Shown here: in pieces, positions 34,401-46,685 of the stretch
Numbering within the stretch: the stretch's first letter is position 1
How the letters are laid out: every line of letters begins with the position of its first letter
Assembly: GCF_048569485.1 (NCBI RefSeq)
Contig: NC_134358.1
Span: forward strand, 219,018,128-219,082,127
Direction: 5' to 3'
Length of the DNA stretch: 64,000 nucleotides
Source of the DNA: Anomaloglossus baeobatrachus
Taxonomy: Eukaryota > Chordata > Amphibia > Anura > Aromobatidae
Notes under the pieces: generated by a model
Told to the model about the DNA's origin: nothing
The model's database searches: none
Seen by the model: the letters and a program-made list of their open reading frames with translations, nothing else
Program-made: the position numbers and the translations under genes

Positions 34401-34648
34401 GTAGCGATGGTCGCTGCTGTGGTGTCAAACACAAGGATGCAGCGCTTATCAGCATGCGCAGCGGGATAACAGCGATCAAAAAATGACCTGGAACATTCAG
34501 GAGCGAGCAGCGATTTCGCAGCAGGGGTCTGATCGTTGTTATGTGTCACACATAGCAACGTCGCTGTTGAGGTCGCTGCAACGTCACAGAATATGGTGAC
34601 GTTGCAGCGACGTCGTTGTCGTCGTCGTTATGTGTGACACCAGCTTTA

Positions 34649-35515
34649 GAATGAAGCTGTTCCAAGTACACATGGATGGATAAGGTCAGTATTGTCTGAT
34701 GGTGCTTGATCAGTAGTGTCCTTATAGCTTAGGCCTTTCGCAGATATATAACAGGTTCAAAATGCACATTGAAAAACAGTTACCTTTTACTGAGCATATT
34801 TCAAGGAAAAAAATGCAATACAACATACTACAAACAGGTTTCAAATGTGACTATTCTACCTTCTACAGCTTTAATAGCAAACTAAAGAAATTTGCAAAGG
34901 TTGTGAAGAATTATTCACAGTTCTTCACGTGAAACATTCCAAGTGCAAAAGATGTGAAACCAATAATAGTAATACTATATTTGGCACATTCACATTTAAA
35001 GGGAAAATGTGAGATTGGATACTTCTAATAACCTGCAGATATAGGGTTAAATGTGCAGATTGTTTGTTTTAGAAAGATGTCCAGCCACTGTACTAAAAGT
35101 GAGGCATCAAAAAGAAATGATTTTTTTTACTCCAGGCGGCCGCCAACTTTTAGTCATGCAGGCATAGCGGCGCTGCTTCAATCACTGTTTAGTACACAGT
35201 GAGCAGTAAGAACACCTAAAACTGTGACTGACATTCGGCTCAACAATGCACTAGTGCAGAATGAGCTGTCAGTCAATGTGCTGGGGCATGCTTTCAGCTG
35301 CTGCTCACAAAATAGAGAGCGGAGACTATAGCCACAGTGGCACGCCTATATGACTGCAAGTCAGTGATTCCCAGAAGTAATTAAGTCCATTTCCTCTTTG
35401 TTGTACTTTCAGTTCAGTGGCTTGGAATCTTCATAACACTATAAGCCTGCAGATTAACGCCATATCTACAGGTTAATACTCATAGCATTATCAAACTTGA
35501 CTGGTTCCCTTTAAT
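34649..35515. other. Intergenic DNA, probable degraded MITE
   Basis: ACCTGCAGATATAGGGTTAA near 35031 and the roughly inverse TTAACGCCATATCTACAGGT near 35455 suggest a non-coding DNA transposon spanning about 35030-35480. No gene is visible in the rest. Confidence 0.35.
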
Positions 35516-37459
35516 CAGGGGTGGGGAACCTTTTTAGTGCCAGGGGCCATTTGTAAATTTCTACCAACCTTCGTTGTAAATGTGAATTTTACCCGGTTAT
35601 ATTTGATCAAGCAATCAATTAACTCATCCGTACTGTGGTGACCAGAGCTGCTTCTCTTTTTCACAGCAGTTTATTTTCGGTGACATTGATCATGTAATGT
35701 TGCTTTGCACAACTACTCTTCCAGGTTTGTCTCTGTCTGGAGTGCAGTCAACTCTTTGTGATAATAAGATTGGTAAATAATATATATCACATAGGAGACA
35801 TTGGGACTTCTGTATATACATTATGGGAGACTTTGGGGGCACATGCATCATATGAGGGGCTAGGGACATGAATATGCCCCAACCTCTCCTTTGATGTATA
35901 TGCCCCAGCCCCCCTGTGATGTATTTGATACAGCCGCTTGTGTGATGTATATGCCCTAGCTCCTCCTGTGATATATATGCCCCCAGCCCCTCCTGTGATG
36001 TGTATGATCCCAGTTTCTCCACTGTGATGTATATGCCTCAGCGTCTCCAATGTGTTATATATGCCTCCAGCCCCCCTGTGATGTATATGCACAGTACCTC
36101 CTGTGATGTATATATCACAAAAGATGCTGGGGCATACACATCACAGGAGACGCTAGGGGCATACACATCACAGGAGACACTGGGGCATACACATCACAGG
36201 AGACGCTGGGGGAATATACATCACAGGAGATGCTGGGGGAATATACATCACAGGAGACACTGGGGGCATACATATCACAGGAGATGCTGTGGGCATACAC
36301 ATCACTGAAGGGTCTGGGGGCACATACAGCAAAATGAGTGGCCGGGAGGCATATATATGGCTGAGGAGCACAGACAGCACTTGGGGGGCATGAAAAACAC
36401 TGTTGGGGCACAAACATCACTGGGGAGCAGGCATCACTAGGAGGTCACAGATAGCACTGGGGGAGCCCAGACAGCACTTCTGGGACACAGATATTACTAG
36501 GGGGATACAGACATTTCTGGGGGTTACAGACATCACTGGGGAGCATGGACAGCACTTAGGGGCACAGACAGCACAAGGTGGGCTCGGATATCACGAGGGC
36601 GCACGGACAGCACTAGAGGGCATGGACAGCACTAGGAGAGCACTGCAGAAAACAGATAACACTTGCAGAGCACAGAAATCACTAAGAGAGCACAGACATC
36701 ACTAGGGAGTGAACTGGGGAGCACAGACATCACTAGGGGGGCACGGACAGCACATAGGAACATGGACATCACTGGCATAGCACTAAGGGGTAGCACACAG
36801 CTGTGGAGATGGTACACTGCACTGGGGGTGGCACAAAGCATGGAGAGCACTCAGCACTATGGTTGGCACACAGCACATGCGGTCACACACAGCACTGAGG
36901 GAGGGGGCACACAGCACAGGTGCACTCAGTACTTGGGGAGGGGCACAAAGCACTATGGGTAGCACACAGCACAGAGGGGCACACACAGCACTGTGGGAGG
37001 GGGCACACCGCATCGGAGGGCAGCCACACAGAGCTGGAAGCTGAGAATCCGCTGCTCATCTTCTGTGGGATGGGAGCGCAGAGCACTAAGCCTGCACACA
37101 AAGTAAGTCCTGGGACCCAATGGTACGCTCATGAATCTTTCATTACATCACCCGGCATGGCCCGCACATTCTCAGGACAGGGGTATCTCAGGTGCATAGA
37201 AATATATGCAGCCGACTCGCTCCTGTCAGGGAAGAGTGCGGCCTTGCCGGGTGATGTGCTGTAAGACTAGCATGAGTCACTTACAAGTATGACTCCGAAA
37301 TGCGCGTCTTCGCAGCGCACATGAGGATTTAAAGTGCTGACGGCTGTCTAGACGTGGTAGCTGTCCCGAGCACTGTGGTCCCAGGAATCTGCCCGGGGGC
37401 CGCAGAAAACTTCATTACGGGCCATATACGGCCTGAAGGCTGAAGGTTCCCCACCCCTG
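35516..37459. mobile_element. Non-autonomous hAT element with minisatellites
   Basis: Starts CAGGGGTGGGGAACCTTTTT and ends AAGGTTCCCCACCCCTG, a nearly perfect inverted end of 17 bases. It is flanked by CTTTAAT at 35509-35515 and 37460-37466 (7 of the 8 bases expected for hAT). GGCCAT-type sub-ends are also inverted. The interior is tandem repeats, and no transposase gene is present. Confidence 0.88.
35870..37010. repeat. Mirror-image minisatellites inside the hAT element
   Basis: From 35870 to about 36112 a unit of about 30 bp (CTCCTGTGATGTATATGCCC) repeats. From about 36118 to 36310 its reverse complement (GGGCATACACATCACAGGAG) repeats, so the two arrays face each other. From 36380 on, shorter repeats such as GGGGCACAGACAGCACT continue to about 37010. 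Confidence 0.9.
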
Positions 37460-37466
37460 CTTTAAT

Positions 37467-38860
37467 AAAAGCAGGTTTCTTTCAACTGAGCAAGTTAGGA
37501 TTACTTTAGTTTTTGTTAAAATGCTATGATCTGTGTTGGTCCTTTATCGTGCATGCTTGATAAAAGTAAAAGGGGTTGTCCAAGTAGTAAAAAAGAAAAT
37601 CTGTCTGTTGAACATGTGAGAGAAGTAATAAACTATATTTGAGGAAATACTGTAGTCCTAAACTGAGTAAGTGCTTGTATAGGCTCCTACTCCATGATAG
37701 ATAAAGAATATTTATTTGTTTAATCTAAAGTACAAAGTACACTGTAGTTCTATACTTTGTTTTATACAAAGAAATATTCTCTTTCTAAGAGGGCCTCAAT
37801 CATTTTATACTAAGCAGTTTGTCAATTTTTTTTCTAAATCCCTATTTATTGCCGTAACCTAATCTCATTTTTAATATGTCTGCATTAAAAAAATCCCTAT
37901 CCTTCCCTAACTACACTATCTAACTGTATTATATATTTTTTTCTCTACTTCCTCTCTTATGATGCTTTATTTGAGAATCCCAGTGCATACTGGGATATTA
38001 AAACAAAGCATCATAAGGGGGCAGACTCCCTCCGAGACTCCCTCCATGAAATGAAGCGTCATCAGTGACGCTTGTTTCTTGTTTCAGGGGTTTGGCTAGT
38101 CCCAGGACGCTGTGCATTGTGTGATTTGAACAGTGACAGTGCGCTTTGTGTTGCTGGCTAAGATCAGTAATAATGAGCTGGCTATGGAGCAGAGTACACT
38201 GTCAGTACACATTGGTGGAATCCCCAGTATGGAGAAAGGAGCATCACCCCAGCAAGTGATGTCACAGCTGGTATGGCTCCAGGAGGAGATTTTGCTAGGG
38301 AAGGCAAGAGTGAGCTGTCACTCAGAGGCCAGAGGATGGCTAGAGGATAACAGTGAGTGGGGAAAGAGGGAAAAAGGTCGGAGAGTTGTACAGTAAGTGC
38401 AAGGTGATGCCCCCTGCAATTGTGTCTCATTTACATAAAAATGATAAAGCGATTACTCTGGATTGAAATAAAGCATTGAAATCACAAACTATTAAACCTG
38501 CATTGCAGCAACATAACACAAATTAGATCATCTAGCTGATTGTTCTTAAGCATGTTCATTAAAAACTACAATATTAATGAAATTAATACTTACATTTTTC
38601 CCCTCCCACAGTAAGAGAAAAGAATAAAAAAAACCTTGCTCAATACAGCAGTATAGTAGTTTGCATGTAGATAGTATAATATTATCCAAGGACTTTATAC
38701 CAAGTGTAGCTTGGAAGGGATTTTATTATCTGAGTAGAATAATAGCTAATCTGTAATACAATAAAGCAGTAACTTGCAATGATAGAAGTAAAGTTGCTTA
38801 CAGCTTTTCATTTATTATTATGTCTAAATATCCAAAGTAATAAAATGTGTGACAAAGCCA
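37467..38860. other. Intergenic DNA, nothing firmly recognised
   Basis: AAAAGGGGTTGTCCAAGTAG near 37569 resembles the start of a common amphibian interspersed repeat, but its other end was not found. An 87-codon frame at 38133-38396 shows no family features. Confidence 0.35.
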
Positions 38861-38861
38861 T

Positions 38862-39780
38862 CATTCGAGATGATCGGATCTTTTGAAATTCAAATTTGTG
38901 CAAATCTCGATAATGAATAGCTTTATGAATAGCTAGAATTTCTCAGAAAATACATCTGTAGGAGAGGAGAGAGAGCGTGAGAGAGAGTGCGAGAGAGAGT
39001 GCGAGAGAGAGAGATAAAGAGAGGACCGTACTAACCTTAAGAGCTTACACTCTGCAGAAGACAGTAACTCTGCAGATGGAAAATTGTGCTCCACTGGGAA
39101 CCTCTGATCTTTGATGACCCACATACTGATGACCACTGTACAAGTTATGTTAATCAATTGGATGTCATGGCTTCAGAGTATTATGGGAAAGCCCGAACAA
39201 CCACACAAAAGACCCATTAGCCTACTCTCTAAACGAAATTTGTCACCAGATTATTGTTATGTAATCTGATGACAGCATGATGTATGGGTTAACATAGATT
39301 TCAGCAATGCGTCTCTTATCACACTGTGTGCTGTTTACTTGCAAAGTATGTTTTAGCGTCAGGAGATTATCTTGCTGGACTAGATCAGCTAAATTTCAGC
39401 TAGTCTGACATGCCCCAACTGTGATTAGCAGCTTACTGTCTATAGACTTTGTATATAGAGAGCCTGGTGTGGGTGGGGGCAGCTCTCTGAATTCTGCTAC
39501 ATCCTAAATCTGAAAATTCATCAGAACCCATGCATTCAGTACACTAGGCTATACATCGTTGGATCCACGGTCTCATTGCCTACATCATACTGCTCTCAGA
39601 TGAGGTGGCAAAAATCGCTGACAGATTTCCTTTAATACTTCAGCGGTGTGGGAAATTGTGCAGGGCATGGGGCTTTTTAAGAAATGCAAATCTCAGAGTG
39701 TTCAAATTCATGTGAAACTGCACATTTTAGGAAAATCCACTGAAATTTGATCTTACGCAGATCGATCCGCTCATTTCTAT
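38862..39780. mobile_element. GATGAGC-family DNA transposon, split by another MITE
   Basis: Left end TTCGAGATGATCGGATC and right end GATCGATCCGCTCATTTC are inverse of each other. They resemble the element at 8882-9324. It holds a GAGA-rich tract (38965-39015) and the nested MITE at 39233-39632. Confidence 0.5.
39233..39632. mobile_element. Small MITE flanked by TAA
   Basis: Starts ACGAAATTTGTCACCAGATT, ends inverse (AATCGCTGACAGATTTCCTT), flanked by TAA at 39230-39232 and 39633-39635. The inside has ATGATGTA near both ends as inverted sub-repeats. It lies inside the previous element. Confidence 0.6.
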
Positions 39781-40468
39781 TATAATACTTTACAATTCTT
39801 AAAAATGGCCTGTCATTTGCTCAAAAAGATTGACTTAAATACCATGAGTCCCCCAGATTCTGTCACTTCTCTCCCTTTGCACTGAAGACGGAGTGACATT
39901 GTAGTTATATTCAAATGTGTTGCTTTTAGAGGGCAATATGTGCAATTTCCGCTTGCAATCCAACTAGGTGTTTCTTCAGAGTATGCTCTGGGGACATGTA
40001 GTTTCACCTCTCCCTCCCAATTGATGACAATCACAGCTCAGTATCTGATCTAGCAGTCTTGGACACTGCTAAGCTGTTATTGGTGCAATTTGGGAGGGTA
40101 GGATGAAAGTGCATGCCCAAAGAGTAAACTCTGAAAAAGCACCCAGTTGGACCCAGCGCTAAAAGGAAAGAAGGGCAGAATCAGGGGAGCTCAATGTATT
40201 TTACAAGCCATATCTCATTTTTTTGAGTACATGGCAGATCCTATTAAAAATACTATTATTTTAAAAACACGAATCCAAAGCCAGTGGAAGTAAATGCAAT
40301 CTCAATTTTTTTTATCACAATTACTAATAAATGTCATGAAAGGTATGATATTTACAGTCTTTCTGTATTAAAGTTAGATAGCAAAGAATTAGACTAGATG
40401 CACCAAATTTATCAACATGCCTCATGCACAAATTTGAAGTATCCTTGGACTGTCCAGACTAACGTTAC
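39781..40468. other. Nothing recognised
   Basis: No supported feature. Confidence 0.3.
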
Positions 40469-40640
40469 ATCTAGAGATGAGTAAACCTGAGGTTCAGTTT
40501 TCAAACTAAACACTAACTTTTAAAAACAGGGCTCGGGCTTGGAGTTCGAATGTTTTATGTGCAAATGTAACTCGCACAAGCAGCGCTGTGCTCAGATACT
40601 CTCAGTGCTCAGCCCAGTGCGACCCGCTTGCAGTGTTTAA
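40469..40640. mobile_element. Fragment of GATGAGC-family transposon
   Basis: CTAGAGATGAGTAAACCTGA begins the fragment, followed by GGTTCAG- and GAGTTCGAATG-type phrases seen in this family. Right end not identified. Confidence 0.45.
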
Positions 40641-41863
40641 ACAGCGCACACTGGGGTACCAACAGCATGATCACATGTAGTGTACGACTCCAAACAAAAA
40701 TTTGAAAATGTCCACCCACCCTCCCTCGAAGAGATTTGTTTATGGCTGACTGCATGTGGGAGGAGACTCAAACTGACAATTAGTGTTTCCGAACCTCCAA
40801 GGACACATGGAGATTTGGTTTATTTGCTGCGAACGAATCAAATATACAAAGGTTCAATCATCTTTAGTTACATCACCTAAAGGCACTTACTTTAGACCTT
40901 GATTTTGCCTCCAAAGTTTGATGCAATTGGGCACCCCTATCCAAATAAACCAAATATAGGTGTTGAAAACACATCAATTGGAGCTCATTGTATGTTCTCC
41001 AGATTTATTGATAATAGTAAATCTACCTTATTGTTCAGCAAGGAAACCTAAAATTGAAAAGTAAGTTGTAACACGCCTTAAAAGTCGTTTAATCGACAGA
41101 ATAAATATTTGTAGAGGGGTCTTATACATTAACCTGACGTGACTTCCATTGGTTTGAATGTTGCAGAATAACAATCTGCATACAGTATCTAATTGAACGT
41201 CATTCCTAGTAGTCAGTGTGTTATTACTAGGTAAAACATTCATTAAAAGCACCTGATGATTAAACAGACTTGAGGAGATGATGGATTAATCTGTCCTAAT
41301 GGAATATATTCTCACAGATGGTTTACTGTATGACACAAACTATTAGGCCCATCATTTGGAAAACCTGACCTAGGAACACATTGTAAGTTCTACTAATTGA
41401 GGAGTTATTGGCTTTTTGACTCAAGCCCATTTCACAGTAAATGGTAATGTTTCAAGCATCATAACCACACATACCACATCATTTGGAAATGATTAATTTC
41501 CCTATTTAATTACATTTTCTGATGCTGGTGTGCTAGAGATGATTAACAGTGGGTGACGTTAATGTATTTTTAACTATTTGAATTAAGTACAAAGATAAAA
41601 AAAGAATATATAAGCAATTAAATTTTCATTATAGCACATGCTGTACAGAGATGCTCCTCACATATACTTACTTGACGATGATAAGGAAACATGTTACAAT
41701 TGAACTAGCTATCCAAACTGTGAATGGGGATTTTGTAAAATGGTAACGGTTAGGTTAGAAAAACAGTGCTCCAACCTTCCTGTAGTTTTTTAAAAACATC
41801 AGTAAATCATTTTATTAATCTAGAACTAGAGATTAACTGCTATTAACTCCTTAGTACCCCATA
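40641..41863. other. AT-rich intergenic DNA, nothing recognised
   Basis: No gene, RNA or repeat boundary could be supported. Confidence 0.3.
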
Positions 41864-41867
41864 CCAG

Positions 41868-42495
41868 TGTAACGGGGTGCCAGGGGCGCCTCTGGGCTTG
41901 TAGTCGTGGCCCCTTCTGTCAGGCTTACCCCTGGCTCCGCCGTCACTATCGGGACGGGAGATGTCTTGGTGGGGCAGAGTGTGGTGGTGCAGATGTCGTC
42001 CGACGTATAAACACTCTCCAGGCATGGTTCGATGCAAATAAAAGCCATTCTTTATTTCACAACTCTTTCCAAAAACCGGCAGTTACAGATGACTTCACGT
42101 TCTTTTCTTAGCTGGGGAAAGCCTGCCCTGACGTCTCCTCCAGTGGGGATATGCCCGGCTACTCTACTTCACCTGGCTCCCACTTATGGCTACCCACAGC
42201 CCGGACCCACACCGGGACTGCTTCGCACTATGAGGTTCCGCCCGCTCCTTTTCTCTCCGGCTTCCCTGTTCTTCCAGCTCCCTTCTTCCTTTCTTTCTTT
42301 CTGCCCACTCAGCTCCACACTCTGCCCCTGGCTGTTTCTTCTCTCCCGTCCCGGACACAACTGCCTTCAGCACACACTTCCTTTCCCCCTAAGCTGCCGG
42401 CTCCTCCTCCCTCCTGTACAGTTTCTATGGGGACAGCATTAACCACTTCAGAGAAAACCTGTGCTTCCTTGTAAGGGGTCTGCCCACCCCTTACA
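41868..42495. mobile_element. Solo LTR, 628 bp
   Basis: Ends are TGTAACGGGGTG and CACCCCTTACA, i.e. TG...CA with an extended inverted terminus, flanked by CCAG on both sides (41864-41867, 42496-42499). TATA-like and AATAAA-like signals are present near 42005-42060. No internal coding region is attached, so it is a solo LTR left by recombination. Family (gypsy or retroviral) and strand not decided. Confidence 0.7.
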
Positions 42496-42499
42496 CCAG

Positions 42500-43038
42500 G
42501 GCAAAAGGAAGAGCCAGGTCCAGCGCCAGAATTGGCGCATCTAATGGATGCGCCACTTCTGGGGTGGCTGCAGTCTGCTATTGTTAGGCTGGAAAGGGTC
42601 AAATAACCATGGCCCTTCCTAACAATATCAGTAACTGTCTGCTGCTCCTTGGCTGGTGTTAGGAAAATTGGGGGAACCCCACATCATTTTTTTTTTAAAA
42701 ATATAAATCAAATAATTTAAATGAAAAAAAGCTTGGCATCTCCTCTATTGTTCATAAGCAGCCAAGGGACAGCAAACAGCTGAGGGTTGCAGCGCAGAGC
42801 TGCTGCTGTTCCTGTGCTGGATATGAAAAATGGGAGGACCCTACGTCATTTTTTTTTTACCAAAATATAATTAAAAAAACAGCTGATCAAGCTAGCTATC
42901 TCTCTATCAAGCTATTCTGTTATTTCTCTATCTGTTCTGTTATTTCTTATTATCTACTCTATATGTTCTTTCTATCTATTTTATATGTTTTATCTATTCT
43001 TTCTATATTTCTTATCTATTCTAGCTAGCTAACAAATA
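42500..43038. other. Intergenic DNA with a TCTAT-rich tract
   Basis: A degenerate (TATC/TTCT)n stretch occupies about 42885-43020. A phrase near 42660-42690 (GGGGGAACCCCACATCATTT) recurs near 42835-42850. No gene is seen. Confidence 0.5.
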
Positions 43039-43437
43039 AAAACACTAATAAAGAACCAAAGCAAATAGCTAAAAATAAAATGTAAATTTTATTTGAAATA
43101 ATTAAAATATATGGTGCAAAACATTGATTGAAAAAGAGGCAGCATAACACAGCAGGGGGAGAGATAAGGAATGAAGCCACACAGAAGCTGTTGAACTTCA
43201 AAGCTCATATGATACAGGAAGATTGAATAAATATATCACATTTGTGAGTTCATCTCCTGGTCTCATATGAGCTTTGTTGTGTAACAGCTTCTGAGTGGCT
43301 ACATTCCTTATCTCTCCCCCTGCTGAGTTGTGCTGCCTCTTTTTCAATCACAGTTTTGCACCTTGTATTTTAATTATTTCAAATAAAATTTACATTTTAT
43401 TTTTAGCTATATGCTTTGGTTCTTCATTAGCGTTTTC
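43039..43437. repeat. Long fold-back (inverted) repeat
   Basis: The arm at about 43039-43216 is the near reverse complement of about 43258-43437, with a loop of some 40 bases. Matching landmarks are AATAAAATGTAAATTTTATT / AATAAAATTTACATTTTATT and GGGGGAGAGATAAGGAATG / CATTCCTTATCTCTCCCCC. Arms are about 90 percent identical by eye. Confidence 0.92.
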
Positions 43438-43561
43438 AATTGATTGTGTTTTGATCACTATGCCAGGGTGTACTACACTTTAATTCATATTGTTGATTTG
43501 ACCCCTCTATTTGGCGCTTTTTTGGTCATCTATCAATTATCCCATCCTATTTTGTTTCTCC

Positions 43562-43742
43562 TTTAAAAAACGCATAGGCAAAATCGTTCCCATCATTGGA
43601 CCAAAAGCTCACTAAAAAAAACACAGAAACGAGGCAAAAACACATGCGTTTTTTGATGCATTTTTCAGCCAGAGGGTGCGTTTTTTTGACAGAGGGTGCA
43701 ATTTTTGCTGAAGAAACTAAATTGTAGTGTGTGCACATAGCC
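43562..43742. mobile_element. Fragment of the TTA-flanked MITE family of 2249-2595
   Basis: The right end GTGTGTGCACATAGCC is followed by TTA. The interior has AACGCATGCGTTTTTTGATG and related phrases. The left end is unclear. Confidence 0.6.
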
Positions 43743-43745
43743 TTA

Positions 43746-44292
43746 CAAGGAACTATGAAGGCACCAACAGTTAGTGGGTGACATTGTCCTGTTTATTAAG
43801 ATCAAATCAGTCTATCGAATATCTGTGTCTTAGCCCTATGGGGATGCAGTAGAGCACTAATAATTAGGACTATTTGGCCTAATAGAACAGTTTGCAGTAT
43901 ATCCTTTGAGGATTAATGTCTGTTTAGTATGAGGAATATATGACATTTTAAGTGGAGGATTAATTTAAATCTGATGTTAAGTCTCCTTAAGATACATTAG
44001 ATTTAGATAACCTGTGCACTAAAAATACAGATTTTGTAATACCGCTGTTTTAATGTATTTTTGTTTACACCATTGTTGTCTATTTAATCTCATAGGGGTG
44101 TATTGGGTGTGACAATGATGTATATCTGATAGCTCTGGACCAATTGCTGTTTTAATGTTCCTGTTGTGTTTTTTATAGACACATCTTTTTAAAGCATACC
44201 AATGAAATACATTTTTTATATTTGGTAAGGAATATCCCTTAATCTACTATATGCTATCTCACATTGGTCTAATATAGTAGTTTGGAAGTATC
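43746..44292. other. Nothing recognised
   Basis: AT-rich DNA without a supported feature. Confidence 0.3.
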
Positions 44293-44296
44293 TATA

Positions 44297-45649
44297 TGTA
44301 GCGCCCCACAGGGCCTCAGAGGATACTCATCACCGGACCAGTGGTTTTTGTGGGGTTGCTGTGACTGGCCTGACCCGGCTCCGTGGCCCCGTCGGCTACA
44401 TATAAAAACAAACAAACAGGTGTCCGGTATAAAGGTGGATTGAAGGAGGGTGAAGGGTCCCTGGGAAGCGCATCAGTTGCAGTGGTGACTGGGGTCTTGG
44501 CATCCTTCGCCGCCGACCCTTCCTGCAACTTTTCCTCTTCCAGGAGCAGTGTTGGATGGAAATAGGGGATGCTTTGCAGCGCAACCAGTGGTATGCGGCC
44601 AGGGATTAGCCGCTTCTGCGAGATGTTGCTCTCCTCCAGGGCTAATGTTAACGCAGCTCAGGTAGTCCAGCTCCCCACAGGTGAAGTGAGCCCCAGGGAG
44701 GATGAGGGCGGTGGGGACGGCTGATGGCACCGAAGCGTGGGGCGACGGCGCAGGCAATGACAAGGATGACACCAGGGCTATGGTTCAAAGTTCTTTTTAC
44801 TCACAGTTCTTAAGATGCCCCAGAGGTGCCGCTTTCTGGGCCTCAGCCGTTTCCGGGTAAAGTAGAAGCAATCACTGGTGTCTGTGGAGTGGGAGACCTC
44901 CCTTCCTTGCGCTTGATTGTGGAGCCCCATGGCTTGAAGCGGCTTGGGGACCCCGATGTCTCTGTTAAGTGTCCTGTCCCATATGCAGGTGGCACGGATC
45001 CTCGCCATGGGGCCTGGCTGCAATCCCGACCCCGGATCTTATGTGTCCCTGTGCTCCAGGACAATGGGTAGTGGATGATGGGACTTGGAACCCCACATCC
45101 CCTGCAGATTCTGGCAGACAACATAGAGTATATTCTGCCCTAGGACTTATGCAACTTGTCAGTGCTGGCACTGTGGGAACGGTTAGGCTTGACCTACAGC
45201 TACCATGTTCTCCTCTGTCTCACCATCTCCACCGGTTGCCTCTCGCCCTCTTCCAGGCTGACCGGTTCTAGCTCAGTGCGGTGTTATGGCCCCTGGTCCT
45301 GGCACTAATTTCACCAGCCTCCCATTCCCAGGACCAGTCTGCTTTAGCTCTGCTCAGGCTGTCTGCTCTCTTCTGTGTCTCAGACTGATCTGACTAGAAA
45401 CTGTTTGTGTTTGCTCACTTCCTCTGGCAGCTCCCACCCTTGGGATGACTCATAGTGGCAGTTAGCCTGGTAACCGGAATCTTCACAGGCTGGCTGGCTT
45501 CCTGAGGGGTGTAAGTAGCTGATTTACTGACTGGATTTTGTGTTAGTGAAACAAACACCAGTGGTCAACTCCTTCATCTCCCGGGATTAAGCATTGCATC
45601 TTAAGTCAGATACAATACCCTGTGGCGACTGAGCCTCAGGGTCACCACA
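44297..45649. mobile_element. Probable solo LTR, about 1.35 kb
   Basis: Begins TGTAGCGCCCCACAGGGCCT and ends with the partial inverse CAGGGTCACCACA. It is flanked by TATA on both sides (44293-44296, 45650-45653). The interior is GC-rich and non-coding with CCTCAG / CTGAGG blocks near both ends. No gag or pol remains next to it. Age moderate. Confidence 0.6.
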
Positions 45650-45653
45650 TATA

Positions 45654-46683
45654 TATGTAAGGTGTTAAATACTGTTTGTATAGAGTCTAGTGCAAGGGTA
45701 CAAGGTAAACACAGAGATACAGGTTTGCTAAACAGTTCTTGTATTGCTTCATACAAGTGCACAAAACATGAAGGGTTAAACAGTTGCAGGGTGCAGAGGC
45801 TGGGAACAAATTAAGCAGGAATGGATCCTCAAAGTTCAGCAGAAGTGTCAAAGTATAATTCAGTCTCTCTTACTGTACTTGTAAATGTCCATGACAGAGC
45901 AGAAGGGTTCCTGTGTGGACACAAGTTACAGGGATCCAAAACAGAGGATGGCAGAAAAGTAGTTCTTCCAAAGACTTGAGGAGACCAGGTACAGGCAGAC
46001 TGCAAACAGGATTCAGAAGCACTGGTCCATCAGCTGAGATGGCTTAAGCAGGTAATTGGCAGGGAACAGGGCGGGAACATAGAAGCTGAGGAATCCATAT
46101 TGACTGAGGGCAAAGGTGAGGGCAACAGAACAAGAAGCAAGATGGCCAATGAAGAAAAAACAGATTAAAGCAAAATGACAAAACAAGGCGAAAAGTCAGA
46201 AAACCTCACAATATATTTAGCTATTTAACATTGTCAGAAACAGTTTTGCAAAAACCTGGAAACTTTTGACATTTTTACAGTAATTTTAACTATTTTCTTA
46301 AACGTTGTCCAGTCTTAGCTTAGTTTAGTGTATAATTGAGATTGTGGCTCACAGACAGCGCTTGGATGTACAAGAATCATGAATTTGGGGCATGTCAATC
46401 CAGGAAACTTTTCTTCAAGACTGATGTGGAAAATATCAATTTATCATAAGGGTTTGTGTGCTTTAGCAATGTACATTCACTAACTTCTCTTCTGGACTCT
46501 GTCCTCAGTTGATCTACTGTACAAGTTCAAACACTTGTAGGAATCATAAACTCCAGCTGAGCACATTAATTGCCTTAAACAAGAATCAAAAGATAAGGCA
46601 GGTCTCATCATTCCCCAGGATTTTACTTTTGGTTGAGATCCTCAAATTATCCTAATAACATAACAGTTCTAAAGTCAGAAACT
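45654..46683. other. Intergenic DNA, nothing firmly recognised
   Basis: The part from 45655 to 46200 has the base composition of a further non-coding repeat, but no termini were found. Confidence 0.3.
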
Positions 46684-46685
46684 TA

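Larger units (their letters stand above)
22650..34645. mobile_element. Three-gene PIF/Harbinger transposon with identical TIRs
   Basis: Both ends begin AGCTGGTGTCACACATAACG, and the terminal 75 bases are identical in inverted orientation (22650-22724 and 34571-34645). Flanking TTA at 22647-22649 and 34646-34648 is the target duplication typical of PIF/Harbinger. The span encodes a MADF protein (+), a Myb/SANT-like protein (-) and a DDE transposase (-), all with open, splice-consistent frames. The 12-kb length comes partly from later insertions: LTR relics (25.4-26.3, 31.9-32.1 kb), MITEs (27.1, 28.7 kb) and a hAT element (29.2-30.8 kb). Identical ends and intact genes suggest recent activity. 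The three genes could also be two nested elements. Confidence 0.88.

Noticed and set aside
38133-38396. 87-codon open frame
   Set aside because: No splice sites, domain or conservation signal could be recognised; length is within chance expectation.
42032-42474. Overlapping 136- and 107-codon open frames
   Set aside because: They lie within the solo LTR in GC-rich non-coding sequence and have no family features.
44473-45271. Several 80-100-codon open frames on both strands
   Set aside because: GC-rich interior of the solo LTR; mutually overlapping frames without domain signal.
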